Positions 53,717 to 63,684 are shown, counted from the first letter of the stretch. The stretch: DNA of 64,000 nucleotides from Celeribacter sp. HF31 (GCF_011806455.1 NZ_JAATOT010000003.1:124001-188000); one strand, 5' to 3'. Translations and numbers: made by a program. Notes: generated from the letters alone by a model not told the origin.

Positions 53717-55042
53717 TCAGTTGCCGATTTTCGACAGGCCTTTCAAAAGGTCGATCGCATAGGCCAATTGGAAGTCCTCATCGCGCAGCTTCGCGGCCTC
53801 TTCGGCGGCGGCACGTTCCTCTTCGATCTTGGCGCGCTCGTCCTCGGTCAGGCTGTCATTGTCCAGCGCCCCGCGCAGGTCCGCTTCGGACCGGAATTGC
53901 GGCGTGTCCTCGGCCTCAGCGGATTCCGGTTGACGCGGCGGCTGTTGCACGACGATGTCCGGCGAAATGCCCAGCGCCTGAATGGAACGACCCGACGGCG
54001 TATAATAGCGCGCCGTGGTCAGACGCATCGCGCCGTCAGAACGCAGAGGCATCACGGTCTGAACCGAGCCCTTGCCGAAAGATTTCGTGCCAACCACGAC
54101 CGCCCGGTGATGGTCCTGCAACGCACCGGACACAATCTCGGACGCCGAGGCAGAGCCGCCGTTGATCAGCACGACAATCGGCTTGCCTTCAGCCAAATCG
54201 CCCGCCGTCGCGTTGACACGGGTGCTTTCTTCGGGGGAACGACCACGGGTCGAGACGATTTCGCCCTCATCGAGGAAAGCGTCCGACACTTTGATCGCCT
54301 GATCCAAAAGACCACCCGGGTTGTTGCGCAGATCGACGATGATGCCATCGACATTGTCGATGCCGCCCAGCTCTTCGATCCCTTCTTTCAACCCGCTTTC
54401 CAGGTTCGGATAAGTCTGGTCATTAAACGTGGTGACGCGCAGCACGATGGAATGATCCTCGACACGCGAGCGCACGGCGGTGAGTTTGATCGTGTCGCGG
54501 ATGATCGACACATCAAACGGCTCTTCGACGCCCTCGCGCACCACGGTGATGATGATCTCGGAGCCCACCGGCCCGCGCATCAGCTCCACGGTCTCGTCCA
54601 AAGTCATGCCCAGAACGCTTTGCCCGTCCACACCGGTGATGAAATCCCCGGCTTCGATGCCGGCGATATCCGCGGGCGTGCCATCCATGGGCGCGACGAC
54701 TTTGACAAAGCCCTCTTCCTGCGTGACCTCAATGCCAAGACCACCAAAGGAACCGGAGGTCTGCACCCGCATGTCTTCGGCGTCTTTCGGCGACAGGTAA
54801 GACGAGTGCGGATCCAGCGAGGAGAGCATGCCGTCAATGGCCGCCTCGACCAGATCTTCGGCATCGACCTCTTCGACATATTGCGCACGGATGCGTTCGA
54901 ACACATCGCCGAACAGGTCGAGCTGTTCATAGACGTTCGACGATTTCTCCGCCTCCTGCGCCAGAAGCGGCCCCGCGAACTGGGTCGAGATCAGCGTGCC
55001 TGCAAGGATGCCAGCCACGCCAGCCATCATGTATTTTTTCAT
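53717..55042 (-). CDS. ctpA: Carboxy-terminal processing protease (S41 family)
   Basis: CtpA proteases trim envelope proteins and control peptidoglycan hydrolases. The 441-aa protein has a signal/anchor (about 5-28), a PDZ domain (about 90-175: SFGGLGIEVTQEEGFVKVVAP as part, GIEAGDFITGVDG), and an S41 domain with the nucleophile Ser in NGGSASASEIVSGAL and the Lys in GTKSFGKGSVQTV. The C-terminal 60 residues are acidic and Glu/Ala-rich. It is the third gene of gpmI-envC-ctpA; in many bacteria EnvC-type activators and Ctp act on the same septal peptidoglycan machinery. Confidence 0.94.
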   Translation of the reverse strand: MKKYMMAGVAGILAGTLISTQFAGPLLAQEAEKSSNVYEQLDLFGDVFERIRAQYVEEVDAEDLVEAAIDGMLSSLDPHSSYLSPKDAEDMRVQTSGSFGGLGIEVTQEEGFVKVVAPMDGTPADIAGIEAGDFITGVDGQSVLGMTLDETVELMRGPVGSEIIITVVREGVEEPFDVSIIRDTIKLTAVRSRVEDHSIVLRVTTFNDQTYPNLESGLKEGIEELGGIDNVDGIIVDLRNNPGGLLDQAIKVSDAFLDEGEIVSTRGRSPEESTRVNATAGDLAEGKPIVVLINGGSASASEIVSGALQDHHRAVVVGTKSFGKGSVQTVMPLRSDGAMRLTTARYYTPSGRSIQALGISPDIVVQQPPRQPESAEAEDTPQFRSEADLRGALDNDSLTEDERAKIEEERAAAEEAAKLRDEDFQLAYAIDLLKGLSKIGN

Positions 55043-55087
55043 CTCTTTCCTCTCTCACGAACCCACATCTGCAAGTTCTGGATCGTC

Positions 55088-56209
55088 TCAAAGCGGGCCG
55101 CCAGCGAACCACCGTTCCGGGTTCACGGGCTGACCGCCCTCTCTTACCTCTATATAAAGCGTCTCCGACAGACCCGCGCCAGTGCCTTGGGCGGCATTTT
55201 TGACAAAGTCGTCGAGATCAGGGGATGCGCCCCCCATGAGACCCACGGCCGTCCCGGCGGGAATGACCGCACCGACATCACCATAGACCTCATCGAGCCC
55301 GGCCAGAATGAGCAATAGATCATTTCCGGGCTCAAGGATGATCACGTTTCCGTAGTCGAGAAACGGTCCCTTGTAGCGCACGGTGGCGGGCCAGGGCGTG
55401 GTCACCAACGACAAGGGCCGCGTGGCCCAGAGCCAGCCGGGGCGTTTCACCCCCGCCGCATCGGCCTCGTTATAGCCCCGCAGCGGTCGCCCCGGCACGG
55501 GCGCGGACCATGTGCCCGGCTCCATCGCTGGCATCGGCGCAATCCCATCCACCACATCCATCACGGCCAAACCCGAGGCAAAGGCTTCGAGCGTTTCCGA
55601 GCTGTCGATCAGCGTCTTGATCCGTTCGGGGTCCATGGTGAAGCGGCGCGGCAGATCGGTGCGATCCGACATCGCCTGCGACAGGTCTGTGCGCGCCTGT
55701 TGCACCTCTTGCAGCCCGCGCGACAGCGTCTCCAAAGCCTCGCTTTGCAACTCTCGCAGGATTTGCACCTCTTCGAGGCGGATGCGCATGTCTTCGACCT
55801 CGGCCTGAACCGAGGGCGCAACGGAGGCCACCAACATCCCGGCGCGCGCCTGCCCCAGAGGGCCGCTCGGATGCACCAGCGCCTCGGGCGAGGCGTCCGG
55901 CTTCATGCCGATCAGCACCCCCAAAAGCTGAGCGTATTGCCCACTTTCATCGGCGAACTCGCGCGACAATTCATCTTCACGCAAAGACACCTGTCTGAGA
56001 CCCGAACGCATGGCTTCGAGACCATCTTCGTAGGCGCGCACGACGCCTGTCAGAGCCTTGACCCTATCCGGCGCGGACGAGGCGGCCTCCAAGCGGCTAT
56101 GCGCATCGTTGAATTGCGCGACCGCCAATTCAGCCAGAGCCGCCGGACTTTCCTGGGCCATGACCGGCGTGGCCAGCACCAAGGCAAAGGCTGCGATCAG
56201 GGCTTTCAT
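55088..56209 (-). CDS. envC: Murein hydrolase activator, EnvC-like
   Basis: EnvC activates amidases that split septal peptidoglycan. The 373-aa protein has a signal peptide (about 1-18), long coiled-coil segments (about 25-230), and a LytM-like C-terminal domain (about 255-370). The LytM zinc residues are not evident: the end reads ETLYIEVREGGQPVNPERWF with no H-x-H, as in non-enzymatic activators of the EnvC/NlpD kind. It overlaps the gpmI stop by 4 bp and is 45 bp from ctpA. Confidence 0.88.
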   Translation of the reverse strand: MKALIAAFALVLATPVMAQESPAALAELAVAQFNDAHSRLEAASSAPDRVKALTGVVRAYEDGLEAMRSGLRQVSLREDELSREFADESGQYAQLLGVLIGMKPDASPEALVHPSGPLGQARAGMLVASVAPSVQAEVEDMRIRLEEVQILRELQSEALETLSRGLQEVQQARTDLSQAMSDRTDLPRRFTMDPERIKTLIDSSETLEAFASGLAVMDVVDGIAPMPAMEPGTWSAPVPGRPLRGYNEADAAGVKRPGWLWATRPLSLVTTPWPATVRYKGPFLDYGNVIILEPGNDLLLILAGLDEVYGDVGAVIPAGTAVGLMGGASPDLDDFVKNAAQGTGAGLSETLYIEVREGGQPVNPERWFAGGPL

Positions 56210-57732
56210 TTGACGATGAGACTCACACCCGTCATCTCCTCCGGCTGCGGCAGCCCCATCAGCTCAAGGATCGTCGGCGCTACATCGGCCAGACGTCCGC
56301 CATCGCGCAGCGACACGCCTTCGGGTCCGCCAAACAGGATCACCGGCACCGGGTTCGTGGTATGCGCTGTGTGCGGCCCGCCGGTCACCGGATCGACCAT
56401 GGTCTCACAATTGCCGTGATCGGCGATCACCAACATCGCACCGCCGACCTTTTCCAGTTCAGCGATCACCTTGCCCAGACCATCATCCACTGCCTCACAG
56501 GCGGCCATGGCAGCCTCCAAAATGCCAGTGTGCCCGACCATATCGGGGTTGGCGAAATTGGTGACGATCAGGTCGTAGCCCTCATCAATCGCCCAAACGA
56601 ATTTCTCCGCCACTTCCGGCTCGCTCATCTCCGGCTGAAGATCATAGGTCGCCACCTTCGGGGATTTCGGCATGAAGCGATCTTCACCCTCCTCCGGCAC
56701 TTCCTTGCCGCCATTGAGGAAAAAGGTCACATGCGGATATTTCTCGGTCTCGGCCAGGCGGAACTGTTTCAACCCGTGTTTCGCGACCCATTCGCCCAGC
56801 GTGTTCTTGATGTCGCGCGGCGGGTAGGCGGTCTGCATATAGGCGTTGTGGCCGGTGGAATATTCCACCATGCCCAAAATCTCCGAATATGTCGGACGCG
56901 GGCCAGTATCGAAATCCGCGAACTCCGGTTCGCCAATCGCGCGGAGAATTTCGCGCGCCCGGTCGGCCCGGAAATTGTTGCAGAAAAAGCCGTCACCATC
57001 GACGATGCCGTCATAGCTCCCGATCACGGTGGCTTTCACGAACTCGTCCGTGTCACCGCGCGCGTAGGAGTTTTCCACCGCCTCAAGCGCCGTCGCAGCG
57101 CGTTCCACGCCGATGCCTTTGACGATGGCTTCATAGGCCTGCGACACGCGCTCCCAGCGGTTGTCGCGGTCCATCGCATAATAGCGCCCGATCACGGTGC
57201 CGATGGTGGCAAATTCCGGCAGGCGGCTCGCGAAATCGGCCATAAACTTGGCGGCGGATTGCGGCGCCACGTCACGCCCGTCGGTGATCGCATGGATCAC
57301 AACCGGCACGCCGAGATCGGTGATCGCCTGCGCGGCGGCCAGCGTATGTTCGATATGCCCATGCACGCCACCGTCAGAGATCACCCCCATAAGATGCGCC
57401 GTGCCGCCCGCCTCTTTGACGGTCTTGGCAAAGCGCACAATGGCCTCGTTTTTAAAGAAAGAGCCATCTTCGATGGCCAGATCGATCTGCCCCAAATCCA
57501 TCGCGACAACGCGCCCCGCACCGATGTTGGTGTGACCCACTTCGGAGTTGCCCATCTGTCCCGTCGGCAGACCCACATCCGGCCCGAAAGTGATCAGCGT
57601 GTTGTTCGGACACTCCGCCATCAGCCGATCGAAATTCGGCGTGTTCGCCAGAACCGGCGCGTTGGCCTCCGGCGTCGGGCCAATTCCCCAACCATCGAGA
57701 ATGCAAAGAACAACGGGTTTCGGCGCGGCCAT
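56206..57732 (-). CDS. gpmI: 2,3-bisphosphoglycerate-independent phosphoglycerate mutase
   Basis: GpmI interconverts 3- and 2-phosphoglycerate in glycolysis with Mn(II). The 508-aa alkaline-phosphatase-superfamily protein shows the catalytic Ser region GQMGNSEVGHTNIGAGR, the N-terminal metal site ILDGWGIGP, and the C-terminal metal residues in FANPDMVGHTGIL and IADHGNCETM. It precedes envC and ctpA on the same strand in the conserved alphaproteobacterial cluster downstream of rsfS and rlmH, with a 104-bp gap after rlmH. Confidence 0.96.
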   Translation of the reverse strand: MAAPKPVVLCILDGWGIGPTPEANAPVLANTPNFDRLMAECPNNTLITFGPDVGLPTGQMGNSEVGHTNIGAGRVVAMDLGQIDLAIEDGSFFKNEAIVRFAKTVKEAGGTAHLMGVISDGGVHGHIEHTLAAAQAITDLGVPVVIHAITDGRDVAPQSAAKFMADFASRLPEFATIGTVIGRYYAMDRDNRWERVSQAYEAIVKGIGVERAATALEAVENSYARGDTDEFVKATVIGSYDGIVDGDGFFCNNFRADRAREILRAIGEPEFADFDTGPRPTYSEILGMVEYSTGHNAYMQTAYPPRDIKNTLGEWVAKHGLKQFRLAETEKYPHVTFFLNGGKEVPEEGEDRFMPKSPKVATYDLQPEMSEPEVAEKFVWAIDEGYDLIVTNFANPDMVGHTGILEAAMAACEAVDDGLGKVIAELEKVGGAMLVIADHGNCETMVDPVTGGPHTAHTTNPVPVILFGGPEGVSLRDGGRLADVAPTILELMGLPQPEEMTGVSLIVK

Positions 57733-57836
57733 GGCGGGCTCCTTTACAATAAGAGAACGACCTCTTCGCCCCTATCTAACGCGCCACCGCGTGCGTTTGA
57801 ACCGCTTTGCGCTTCATTGCAGCAAAAATACTCAGA

Positions 57837-58307
57837 TCAGACCCGATGATAGGGCGATCCGGCCAGAATAGAGGCAGCGCGATAAAGCTGTTCGGTCAGC
57901 ATCGCCCGGGCCAGCATATGCGGCCAGACCATTTTGCCCAGAGAGATCGAGAAATCCGCCTGTGCCCGCAGGCTCGGGTCGATGCCGTCCGCGCCGCCGA
58001 TCACAAAGGCCACATCAGAGCGCCCGGCATCGCGCCATTCCGCCAGTTTGTTGGAAAATTCGGGCGAAGACACAATCTTTCCGCGCTCGTCCATCGTGAC
58101 GATGACGGCCCCTTTGGGCAGGGCGCGCTGCAACAGATCGGCTTCGGCCTTCATGCCGCCGCCTTTCTTGTCCTCGACTTCCGAGATGGTCAGAGGGCCG
58201 AGGCCCAAGGCGCGCCCGGTGCGGTCGAACCGGGTGGTATAATCGTCGATCAGCGCCGCCTCAGGACCGGCACGCAGCCGGCCCACGGCGCAAATGTGAA
58301 CGCGCAT
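57837..58307 (-). CDS. rlmH: 23S rRNA pseudouridine-1915 N3-methyltransferase
   Basis: RlmH methylates pseudouridine 1915 of 23S rRNA. The 156-aa SPOUT enzyme has the SAM-binding knot motifs VTMDERGKIVSSPEF, FVIGGADGID, and the C-terminal LTEQLYRAASILAGSPYHR. The start MRVHICAVGRLR matches the family; the upstream extension of the frame lies in the rsfS gene. It follows rsfS by 5 bp, so both ribosome-maturation genes are co-transcribed. Confidence 0.96.
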   Translation of the reverse strand: MRVHICAVGRLRAGPEAALIDDYTTRFDRTGRALGLGPLTISEVEDKKGGGMKAEADLLQRALPKGAVIVTMDERGKIVSSPEFSNKLAEWRDAGRSDVAFVIGGADGIDPSLRAQADFSISLGKMVWPHMLARAMLTEQLYRAASILAGSPYHRV

Positions 58308-58312
58308 CAGCT

Positions 58313-58717
58313 TTAGGTCGACACTTCGGTGGCTTTGCCCTTGAGCGCCTCTTTGGCCTCTTCCGGGGACATCCACATTTTTTCGAGCTGGTAGAAATCG
58401 CGCACTTCCGGACGGAAGATGTGAATAATCACATCGCCTGCGTCGATCAGCACCCAGTCGCCCTGTTCCTTGCCTTCGACGCGCGAGAAAATGCCGAACT
58501 GCTGTTTCAGCGTATCGGACAGTTTTTCCGCCATCGCGGACACCTGACGCGTCGAACGACCCGAACAGATGACCATGTAATCGGCCACTTCGGATTTGCC
58601 CGAGAGGTCGATGGACACGAGGTCCTCGGCTTTGTCTTGATCAAGGAAAGAGGTAACGAAATCGAGCAGTTGCTCGCCTCCGATCTTCACCGGCATGGCT
58701 CCCGACGTATTCGTCAT
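58313..58717 (-). CDS. rsfS: Ribosome silencing factor
   Basis: RsfS binds ribosomal protein uL14 and blocks subunit joining during starvation. The 134-aa protein has the family core: FLDQDKAEDLVSIDLSGKS, ADYMVICSGRSTRQV, and GDWVLIDAGDVIIHIF. The start MTNTSGA was preferred because GGAGG lies five bases upstream; longer frames upstream lack a site and have non-family sequence. It is followed by rlmH within 5 bp. Confidence 0.95.
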   Translation of the reverse strand: MTNTSGAMPVKIGGEQLLDFVTSFLDQDKAEDLVSIDLSGKSEVADYMVICSGRSTRQVSAMAEKLSDTLKQQFGIFSRVEGKEQGDWVLIDAGDVIIHIFRPEVRDFYQLEKMWMSPEEAKEALKGKATEVST

Positions 58718-58878
58718 GGGCGCCTCCGGGGTTGCGGCGCTGTCTGCCGCGCTCTGTACGTGAGACAGGACATAGTCCTCCTTGGGATACGCGCCGGTCG
58801 GCCCCGGCACTGGGCATGGATCAAAGATAGCATCGCTCTGGCGAAATCTCAATGTTTGGCGAATTCGCTGGGCGACGT

Positions 58879-60195
58879 TCAGTCCAACGCCTTCGTCACA
58901 AGGGTCGAGCCATCCAGCACGCGCACCTCGCGTTGCGGGAAGGGGATCGAAATCTCATGGGCTTTGAACGCATCCCACAGGGCGAGGTAGACATTGCCGC
59001 GCACATTGGTGAGCCCGTCCGTCGGGTCCGTGATCCAGAACCGCAAGATGTAATCGACGGAACTGTCGCCAAACCCCACGATGTGGCACACGGGCGGCTT
59101 GGTCTTGAGCACGCGGTCTACCGTCTGCGCCGCCTCAATCGCCACCTTGCGCACCAGATGCGGATCGTCGCCGTAAGCAGTACCGAAATAGATGTCGAGC
59201 CGCACAAAATCATTCGTGTGCGACCAGTTCACCACCTGCCCGGTGATCAGGTCCTCATTCGGGATCAGGTACTCTTTGCCGTCCCGCGTGGTGATCGAGG
59301 CATAGCGCGCGCCCAGCGCGTTGATCCAGCCGAAGGTGTCGCCCAGAGAGATCACATCGCCCGGCTTGATCGACTTGTCCAAGAGGATGATCACACCGGA
59401 CACGAGGTTCGACACCACTTTTTGCAGACCAAAGCCCAAACCGACCCCAATCGCGCCGGAAAGCACGGCAAGACCCGTGAGATCGAAGCCGACAGCCTTG
59501 AGGCCGATGAAAAACGCTGAACCGAACAGCGCGAGCTGCACCACCTTGATGATCAGCTCTTTCATCGAGGGCGAAATGTCCTCATTGCGCCGGATTTGGG
59601 TCGAAGTTTGCCGCGACACCAGCTTGGCCAGAGTAAAGAGAACACCCGTGACGACCAGCGCCTTGAGCACGGCAAGCGCCGAGAGACGGAAGCTGCCGAA
59701 GGTGATCGCCACGGAGTCGAGAAACTCTGCCGCGCCCTCGATACCGCCGAAGAAATAGAGCGTCACATAGGCCCAAAGCCCCCAGCGTAAAAGGCGCCGC
59801 AGCGCGCGATTTTTCACCAGCTGCACGACCAGCTCGACCACGACCCAGGCCGAGACGATTCTGGCCAGAATCGCGATCAGATAGGAGCGCGAGGGCCAGG
59901 TCACCTCATGCATCACAGCAAAGATGCCCCAAAGCAGCACCGCCCAGACGATCAGCACCAGCCGCTTTTCAATCGCCAAAAGCCAGCGGAGCTGCCATTT
60001 CGGACGCCCTTCGAGACCGCGCATCCAGTCGCGCATCCGCGCCCGCAAATAGCGCCCCGAAAGAATGGCGATGCTCAGCGCAACCAGAGATATCCCGATT
60101 TGATAGAGGTTCCAGCGCCGGAGCAGCCCCTCAAGAAAGGTCAGCACATCACTGCCCGTCTCGCCCAAAAGGGTGCTGATCTGTGTCGGATCCAC
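58879..60195 (-). CDS. Mechanosensitive channel of the MscS family
   Basis: The 438-aa protein has several N-terminal membrane segments and a C-terminal MscS core: pore helix GAIGVGLGFGLQKVVSN, VSGVIILLDKSIKPGD, and the beta domain with GDTFGWINALGARYASITTRDG (parts). It opens under membrane tension to release solutes. The GTG start VDPTQISTLL, with GGGAG seven bases upstream, replaces a much longer frame that continues antisense through leuC. There is no signal peptide, and it is monocistronic. Confidence 0.9.
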   Translation of the reverse strand: MDPTQISTLLGETGSDVLTFLEGLLRRWNLYQIGISLVALSIAILSGRYLRARMRDWMRGLEGRPKWQLRWLLAIEKRLVLIVWAVLLWGIFAVMHEVTWPSRSYLIAILARIVSAWVVVELVVQLVKNRALRRLLRWGLWAYVTLYFFGGIEGAAEFLDSVAITFGSFRLSALAVLKALVVTGVLFTLAKLVSRQTSTQIRRNEDISPSMKELIIKVVQLALFGSAFFIGLKAVGFDLTGLAVLSGAIGVGLGFGLQKVVSNLVSGVIILLDKSIKPGDVISLGDTFGWINALGARYASITTRDGKEYLIPNEDLITGQVVNWSHTNDFVRLDIYFGTAYGDDPHLVRKVAIEAAQTVDRVLKTKPPVCHIVGFGDSSVDYILRFWITDPTDGLTNVRGNVYLALWDAFKAHEISIPFPQREVRVLDGSTLVTKALD

Positions 60196-60453
60196 GCTGT
60201 TCTCCCGTTTTCTTTCAGCTTTGCATGGCCGGGCGCGTGGCCGCAAGCGCATCTCTCTTGCGAGACTCGCGGGCAAGCTATATGTCAGCGCCATGGAACG
60301 TATGTTTGAGATCGCAGACCGTGCATGGTTGCCGTGGCGTTTCCACGGCGCAATGCAATCCGTCCTAGCCCGACTTTGATGTCGGACCTTTCGGCGTGTC
60401 CGCGCGCCTGATCCAAAACTTCCAATTTCACAGCACATCCACGGGAGAGCGAA
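60196..60453 (+). promoter_or_regulatory. leuC leader with two hairpins and a 28-codon frame
   Basis: The 258-bp region upstream of leuC has GCCGTGG/CCACGGC (60331-60349, extendable by GCA/TGC and TT/AA) and CCGAC/GTCGG (60370-60385). A frame from ATG at 60295 reads MERMFEIADRAWLPW and ends in ARL-stop within the second hairpin loop, using the Leu codons TTG, CTA and CTT. The layout resembles an attenuator, but no good ribosome-binding site or T run is seen. The leuC site is GGGAGAGCGAA. Confidence 0.25.
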
Positions 60454-61881
60454 ATGACCGCCCCGAAGACACTCTATGATAAAATCTGGGACGCCCATGT
60501 GGCCCATGAGCAAGAGGATGGCACCTGCCTGCTCTACATCGACCGCCACCTCGTCCACGAAGTGACCTCCCCGCAGGCCTTTGAAGGCCTGCGCATGGCG
60601 GGTCGCAAAGTGCGCGCGCCGGAAAAAACCATTGCCGTGCCGGATCACAACGTGCCGACCACTTTGGACCGCGTGTCCGGTGTGATCGCCAACGAAGAGA
60701 GCCGCATTCAGGTCGAAGCGCTCGACAAAAACGCGAAAGAATTCGGCGTGAACTACTACCCGGTCTCTGACGTCCGTCAGGGCATCGTGCACATCGTCGG
60801 CCCGGAACAGGGCTGGACCCTGCCCGGCATGACCGTGGTCTGCGGCGACTCTCATACCGCGACTCACGGCGCGTTCGGCGCGCTGGCCCACGGCATCGGC
60901 ACCTCCGAGGTGGAACACGTTCTGGCAACGCAAACGCTGATCCAGAAGAAGTCCAAGAATATGAAGGTGGAAATCACAGGCAAGCTGCGCCCCGGCGTGA
61001 CCGCAAAGGACATCACCCTGGCCGTGATCGGCGAAACCGGCACCGCTGGCGGCACCGGCTATGTCATCGAGTATTGCGGCGAAGCGATCCGCGATCTGTC
61101 GATGGAAGGCCGCATGACCGTCTGTAACATGGCGATCGAAGGCGGCGCCCGCGCCGGTCTCATCGCGCCGGACGAAACCACGTTCGAATATGTCAAAGGC
61201 CGCCCGCACGCCCCGAAAGGTGCGCAGTTCGAGGCCGCTCTCAACTGGTGGAAGACGCTTTACACCGACGAAGGCGCGCATTTCGACAAGGTCGTGACGC
61301 TGAAAGGCGAAGAGATCGAGCCCGTTGTGACTTGGGGCACCTCGCCTGAGGACGTTCTGCCGATCTCCGCTGTTGTGCCTTCGCCGGAGAGCTTCAAAGG
61401 CGGCAAGGTAGACGCGGCGAAACGCTCCATCGAATACATGGGTTTGGAGGCCGGTCAGAAACTGACCGACATCCAGATCGACACCGTCTTCATCGGGTCC
61501 TGCACCAACGGTCGGATCGAAGATCTGCGGGCTGCGGCTGCGATCCTCAAAGGCAAGAAGATCAAGGACGGCATGCGCGCCATGGTCGTGCCGGGATCGG
61601 GTCTTGTCCGTGCGCAAGCCGAAGAGGAAGGACTCGCGGACATCTTCAAAGAGGCCGGGTTTGAGTGGCGTCTGGCCGGGTGTTCCATGTGCCTTGCCAT
61701 GAACCCCGATCAGCTGTCCGAGGGCGAGCGCTGTGCCTCCACCTCGAACCGCAACTTCGAGGGACGTCAGGGCTATAAGGGGCGTACGCACCTCGTGTCG
61801 CCCGCCATGGCCGCCGCCGCCGCCGTCACCGGTCACCTGACCGATGTGCGTGAGCTGATGACTGAAACCGAGACCGCCTAA
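60454..61881 (+). CDS. leuC: 3-isopropylmalate dehydratase large subunit
   Basis: LeuC with LeuD isomerises 2-isopropylmalate to 3-isopropylmalate in leucine synthesis. The 475-aa aconitase-family protein carries the [4Fe-4S] ligands in GSCTNGR and [10 protein letters not shown], the substrate/iron region [16 protein letters not shown], and HNVPTTLDR-type DHNVPTT. leuD starts 12 bp after its stop; no leuA or leuB lies in the window. The upstream 258 bp contain structured leader sequence. Confidence 0.97.
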   Translation: MTAPKTLYDKIWDAHVAHEQEDGTCLLYIDRHLVHEVTSPQAFEGLRMAGRKVRAPEKTIAVPDHNVPTTLDRVSGVIANEESRIQVEALDKNAKEFGVNYYPVSDVRQGIVHIVGPEQGWTLPGMTVVCGDSHTATHGAFGALAHGIGTSEVEHVLATQTLIQKKSKNMKVEITGKLRPGVTAKDITLAVIGETGTAGGTGYVIEYCGEAIRDLSMEGRMTVCNMAIEGGARAGLIAPDETTFEYVKGRPHAPKGAQFEAALNWWKTLYTDEGAHFDKVVTLKGEEIEPVVTWGTSPEDVLPISAVVPSPESFKGGKVDAAKRSIEYMGLEAGQKLTDIQIDTVFIGSCTNGRIEDLRAAAAILKGKKIKDGMRAMVVPGSGLVRAQAEEEGLADIFKEAGFEWRLAGCSMCLAMNPDQLSEGERCASTSNRNFEGRQGYKGRTHLVSPAMAAAAAVTGHLTDVRELMTETETA

Positions 61882-61893
61882 GGAGCCGCTACA

Positions 61894-62499
61894 ATGGAAA
61901 AGTTCGAAAAACTGACCGGCATCGCGGCGCCCATGCCGCTGGTGAACATCGACACGGATATGATCATCCCCAAGGTGTTTTTGAAAACCATCAAGCGCTC
62001 TGGCCTTGGTGTGAACCTCTTCGACGAGATGCGCTATGACCGTCAGGGCAATGAAATCCCCGATTTCGTCCTGAACAAACCGCAATATCGCGACACGCAA
62101 ATTCTTGTGGCGGGCGACAACTTTGGTTGTGGCTCCTCGCGTGAACACGCGCCGTGGGCGATTGCGGATTTCGGCATCAAATGCGTGATCTCCACGTCGT
62201 TTGCCGACATTTTCTACAACAACTGCTTCAAGAACGGCATCCTGCCGATCGTGATGCCGCAAGAGGTTGTGGATGTGTTGATGAAGGACGCCGAGAAAGG
62301 CTCGAACGCCCGTATGGTCGTCGATCTGGAGGCCCAGACCGTGACCACCTCGGACGGCGAAAGCTTCCCGTTCGAAGTGGATGCGTTCAAGAAACACTGC
62401 CTGCTCGAAGGTCTCGACGACATCGGCCTGACCATGGCGCATGTCAAAGACATCGACGCCTTTGAAGGCAAGATGGCACAGGAACGTCCCTGGGTCTGA
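61894..62499 (+). CDS. leuD: 3-isopropylmalate dehydratase small subunit
   Basis: LeuD is the swivelling-domain partner of LeuC. The 201-aa protein starts with the block [20 protein letters not shown] and has the substrate-binding motif [17 protein letters not shown] and [18 protein letters not shown]. Length and sequence fit the family. It follows leuC with an AAGGAG site and ends before a strong terminator, making leuCD a two-gene operon. Confidence 0.97.
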   Translation: MEKFEKLTGIAAPMPLVNIDTDMIIPKVFLKTIKRSGLGVNLFDEMRYDRQGNEIPDFVLNKPQYRDTQILVAGDNFGCGSSREHAPWAIADFGIKCVISTSFADIFYNNCFKNGILPIVMPQEVVDVLMKDAEKGSNARMVVDLEAQTVTTSDGESFPFEVDAFKKHCLLEGLDDIGLTMAHVKDIDAFEGKMAQERPWV

Positions 62500-62528
62500 G
62501 CCTTGCCTGATCACGCAAAAATTGAAAT

Positions 62529-62557
62529 GGCGCGCCGCGTGCGCGCCGTTTTATTTT
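62529..62557 (+). terminator. Terminator after leuCD
   Basis: A 6-bp all-GC stem GGCGCG/CGCGCC with a 7-nt loop is followed by GTTTTATTTT. It lies 30 bp past the leuD stop. Confidence 0.8.
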
Positions 62558-62603
62558 GGCCATAAGCACTTATATCTAGCCTGTACCGCAGAAGGAGAGC
62601 ATC

Positions 62604-63122
62604 ATGCCGAACTGGAAAACATGGGTCGCGATTGGCGTTTTGACCTTCATCTTCGGCCTTCTGGCGCTCGGCAATGCGGTTGCGACCTCGCTTGCGATCA
62701 CCGTTTTGCTCGGCACGTTGTTTATCCTCGCGGGCGCGGCCAAGCTTTGGGCCGGGTTTTCGGGCCTCGATCATGAGAACCGCGTATTTTCAATGATCTG
62801 GGGTCTGATCAGCCTGATGATCGGCATCAGTTTCGTGGCCAATCCGATGGACGGCACGGTCTCTCTGACCCTCGTCATCACGTTCTTCCTGCTGATCTCC
62901 GGGGTGGTCCGGCTTTTGATGTCCTGGCGGATGCGGGAAAGTCGGCTGTTTTGGATGCTCTTGCTGTCGGGCGCCGTGACGGTGCTTTTGGGCGGCTATA
63001 TCCTTGGGAATTTCGCCGCGATTTCGCTGTCGCTTTTGGGGCTGCTTCTGGGAATTGAGCTTTTGGTCGATGGCGCGGCTTTGGTCGGATTTGGTCTTTT
63101 CCTGCGCAAGTTCCGGTCGTGA
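62604..63122 (+). CDS. HdeD/DUF308 family membrane protein
   Basis: The 172-aa protein has six membrane segments in three similar pairs, the DUF308 pattern known from E. coli HdeD, which is linked to acid resistance at high cell density. Visible motifs are VLTFIFGLLALGNAVATS and ISLMIGISFVANPMDG. The start follows AAGGAGAG. It is monocistronic after the leuCD terminator. The role in this organism is unknown. Confidence 0.85.
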   Translation: MPNWKTWVAIGVLTFIFGLLALGNAVATSLAITVLLGTLFILAGAAKLWAGFSGLDHENRVFSMIWGLISLMIGISFVANPMDGTVSLTLVITFFLLISGVVRLLMSWRMRESRLFWMLLLSGAVTVLLGGYILGNFAAISLSLLGLLLGIELLVDGAALVGFGLFLRKFRS

Positions 63123-63162
63123 TGAAAACGGCGACCCATCCGGGCCGCCGCATCCGTGGTCC

Positions 63163-63402
63163 TTATTCCATAGTCGGGAGCAGGCCGTCCGTCTGGGCGG
63201 TTGCCAGGTCTTCGATGGTCAGCTCGCCATCGCCATCGGCATCAATCGCGGCAAAGGCATCGTCCGTCAGGTTGGGATAGACCATCAGCATCTCCTCCAT
63301 CGAGTAGGTGCCATTCCCGTCCGAATCCATCAGCGTGCCCTGAGCGAAAGCCGGAGCGGCCATGAGGGTCAGTGCACCAAGGGTCAAAGCAATCGGTTTC
63401 AT
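63163..63402 (-). CDS. Secreted EF-hand calcium-binding protein
   Basis: The 79-aa protein has a signal peptide (about 1-21, ending PAFAQ) and two EF-hand loops: DSDGNGTYSMEE (fits D-x-D-x-N-G-x5-E) and DADGDGELTIED (last position Asp instead of Glu). It probably binds calcium in the periplasm; the function is unknown. It is preceded by AAAGGA at eight bases and converges with the HdeD-like gene. Confidence 0.8.
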   Translation of the reverse strand: MKPIALTLGALTLMAAPAFAQGTLMDSDGNGTYSMEEMLMVYPNLTDDAFAAIDADGDGELTIEDLATAQTDGLLPTME

Positions 63403-63632
63403 GTCATAGTTCCTTTCGGTTTTGCTGTGCCCGTATCGGGCTATTCAGAACGACCGTGGGCCGTTGACCCGAGAGATACGCCCAAAATGAAACACCGCAA
63501 GGCACTGAAAATATTGCAAAGATCTTGCGCATAGCCCCGCCATACAACTGCGGAATGTCGCGCATTTTTGGGCGGATTGCGGCACATAGGCGGGTTTTGA
63601 AGCCGAAAATCGGCGGCAAGACGCCAGAAGTA

Positions 63633-63657
63633 CAAAGAGGGGCCCATGGCCCCCCTT
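63633..63657 (-). terminator. Terminator after scoB
   Basis: On the minus strand an AGGGG...CCCCT stem with bulges, containing GGCCATGGGCC, is followed by CTTTG. It lies about 28 bp past the stop of the scoB fragment and separates it from the EF-hand gene. Confidence 0.6.
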
Positions 63658-63684
63658 GATCCGTTCGCAAGTGTGCCTGTCGCG

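Noticed and set aside
58879-62514. A 1211-codon minus-strand open frame spanning the MscS gene, leuC and leuD
   Set aside because: Only the last 438 codons encode a real protein (MscS). The upstream part is antisense to leuC and leuD, whose protein sequences are unmistakable, and a GTG with a good ribosome-binding site starts MscS at 60195.
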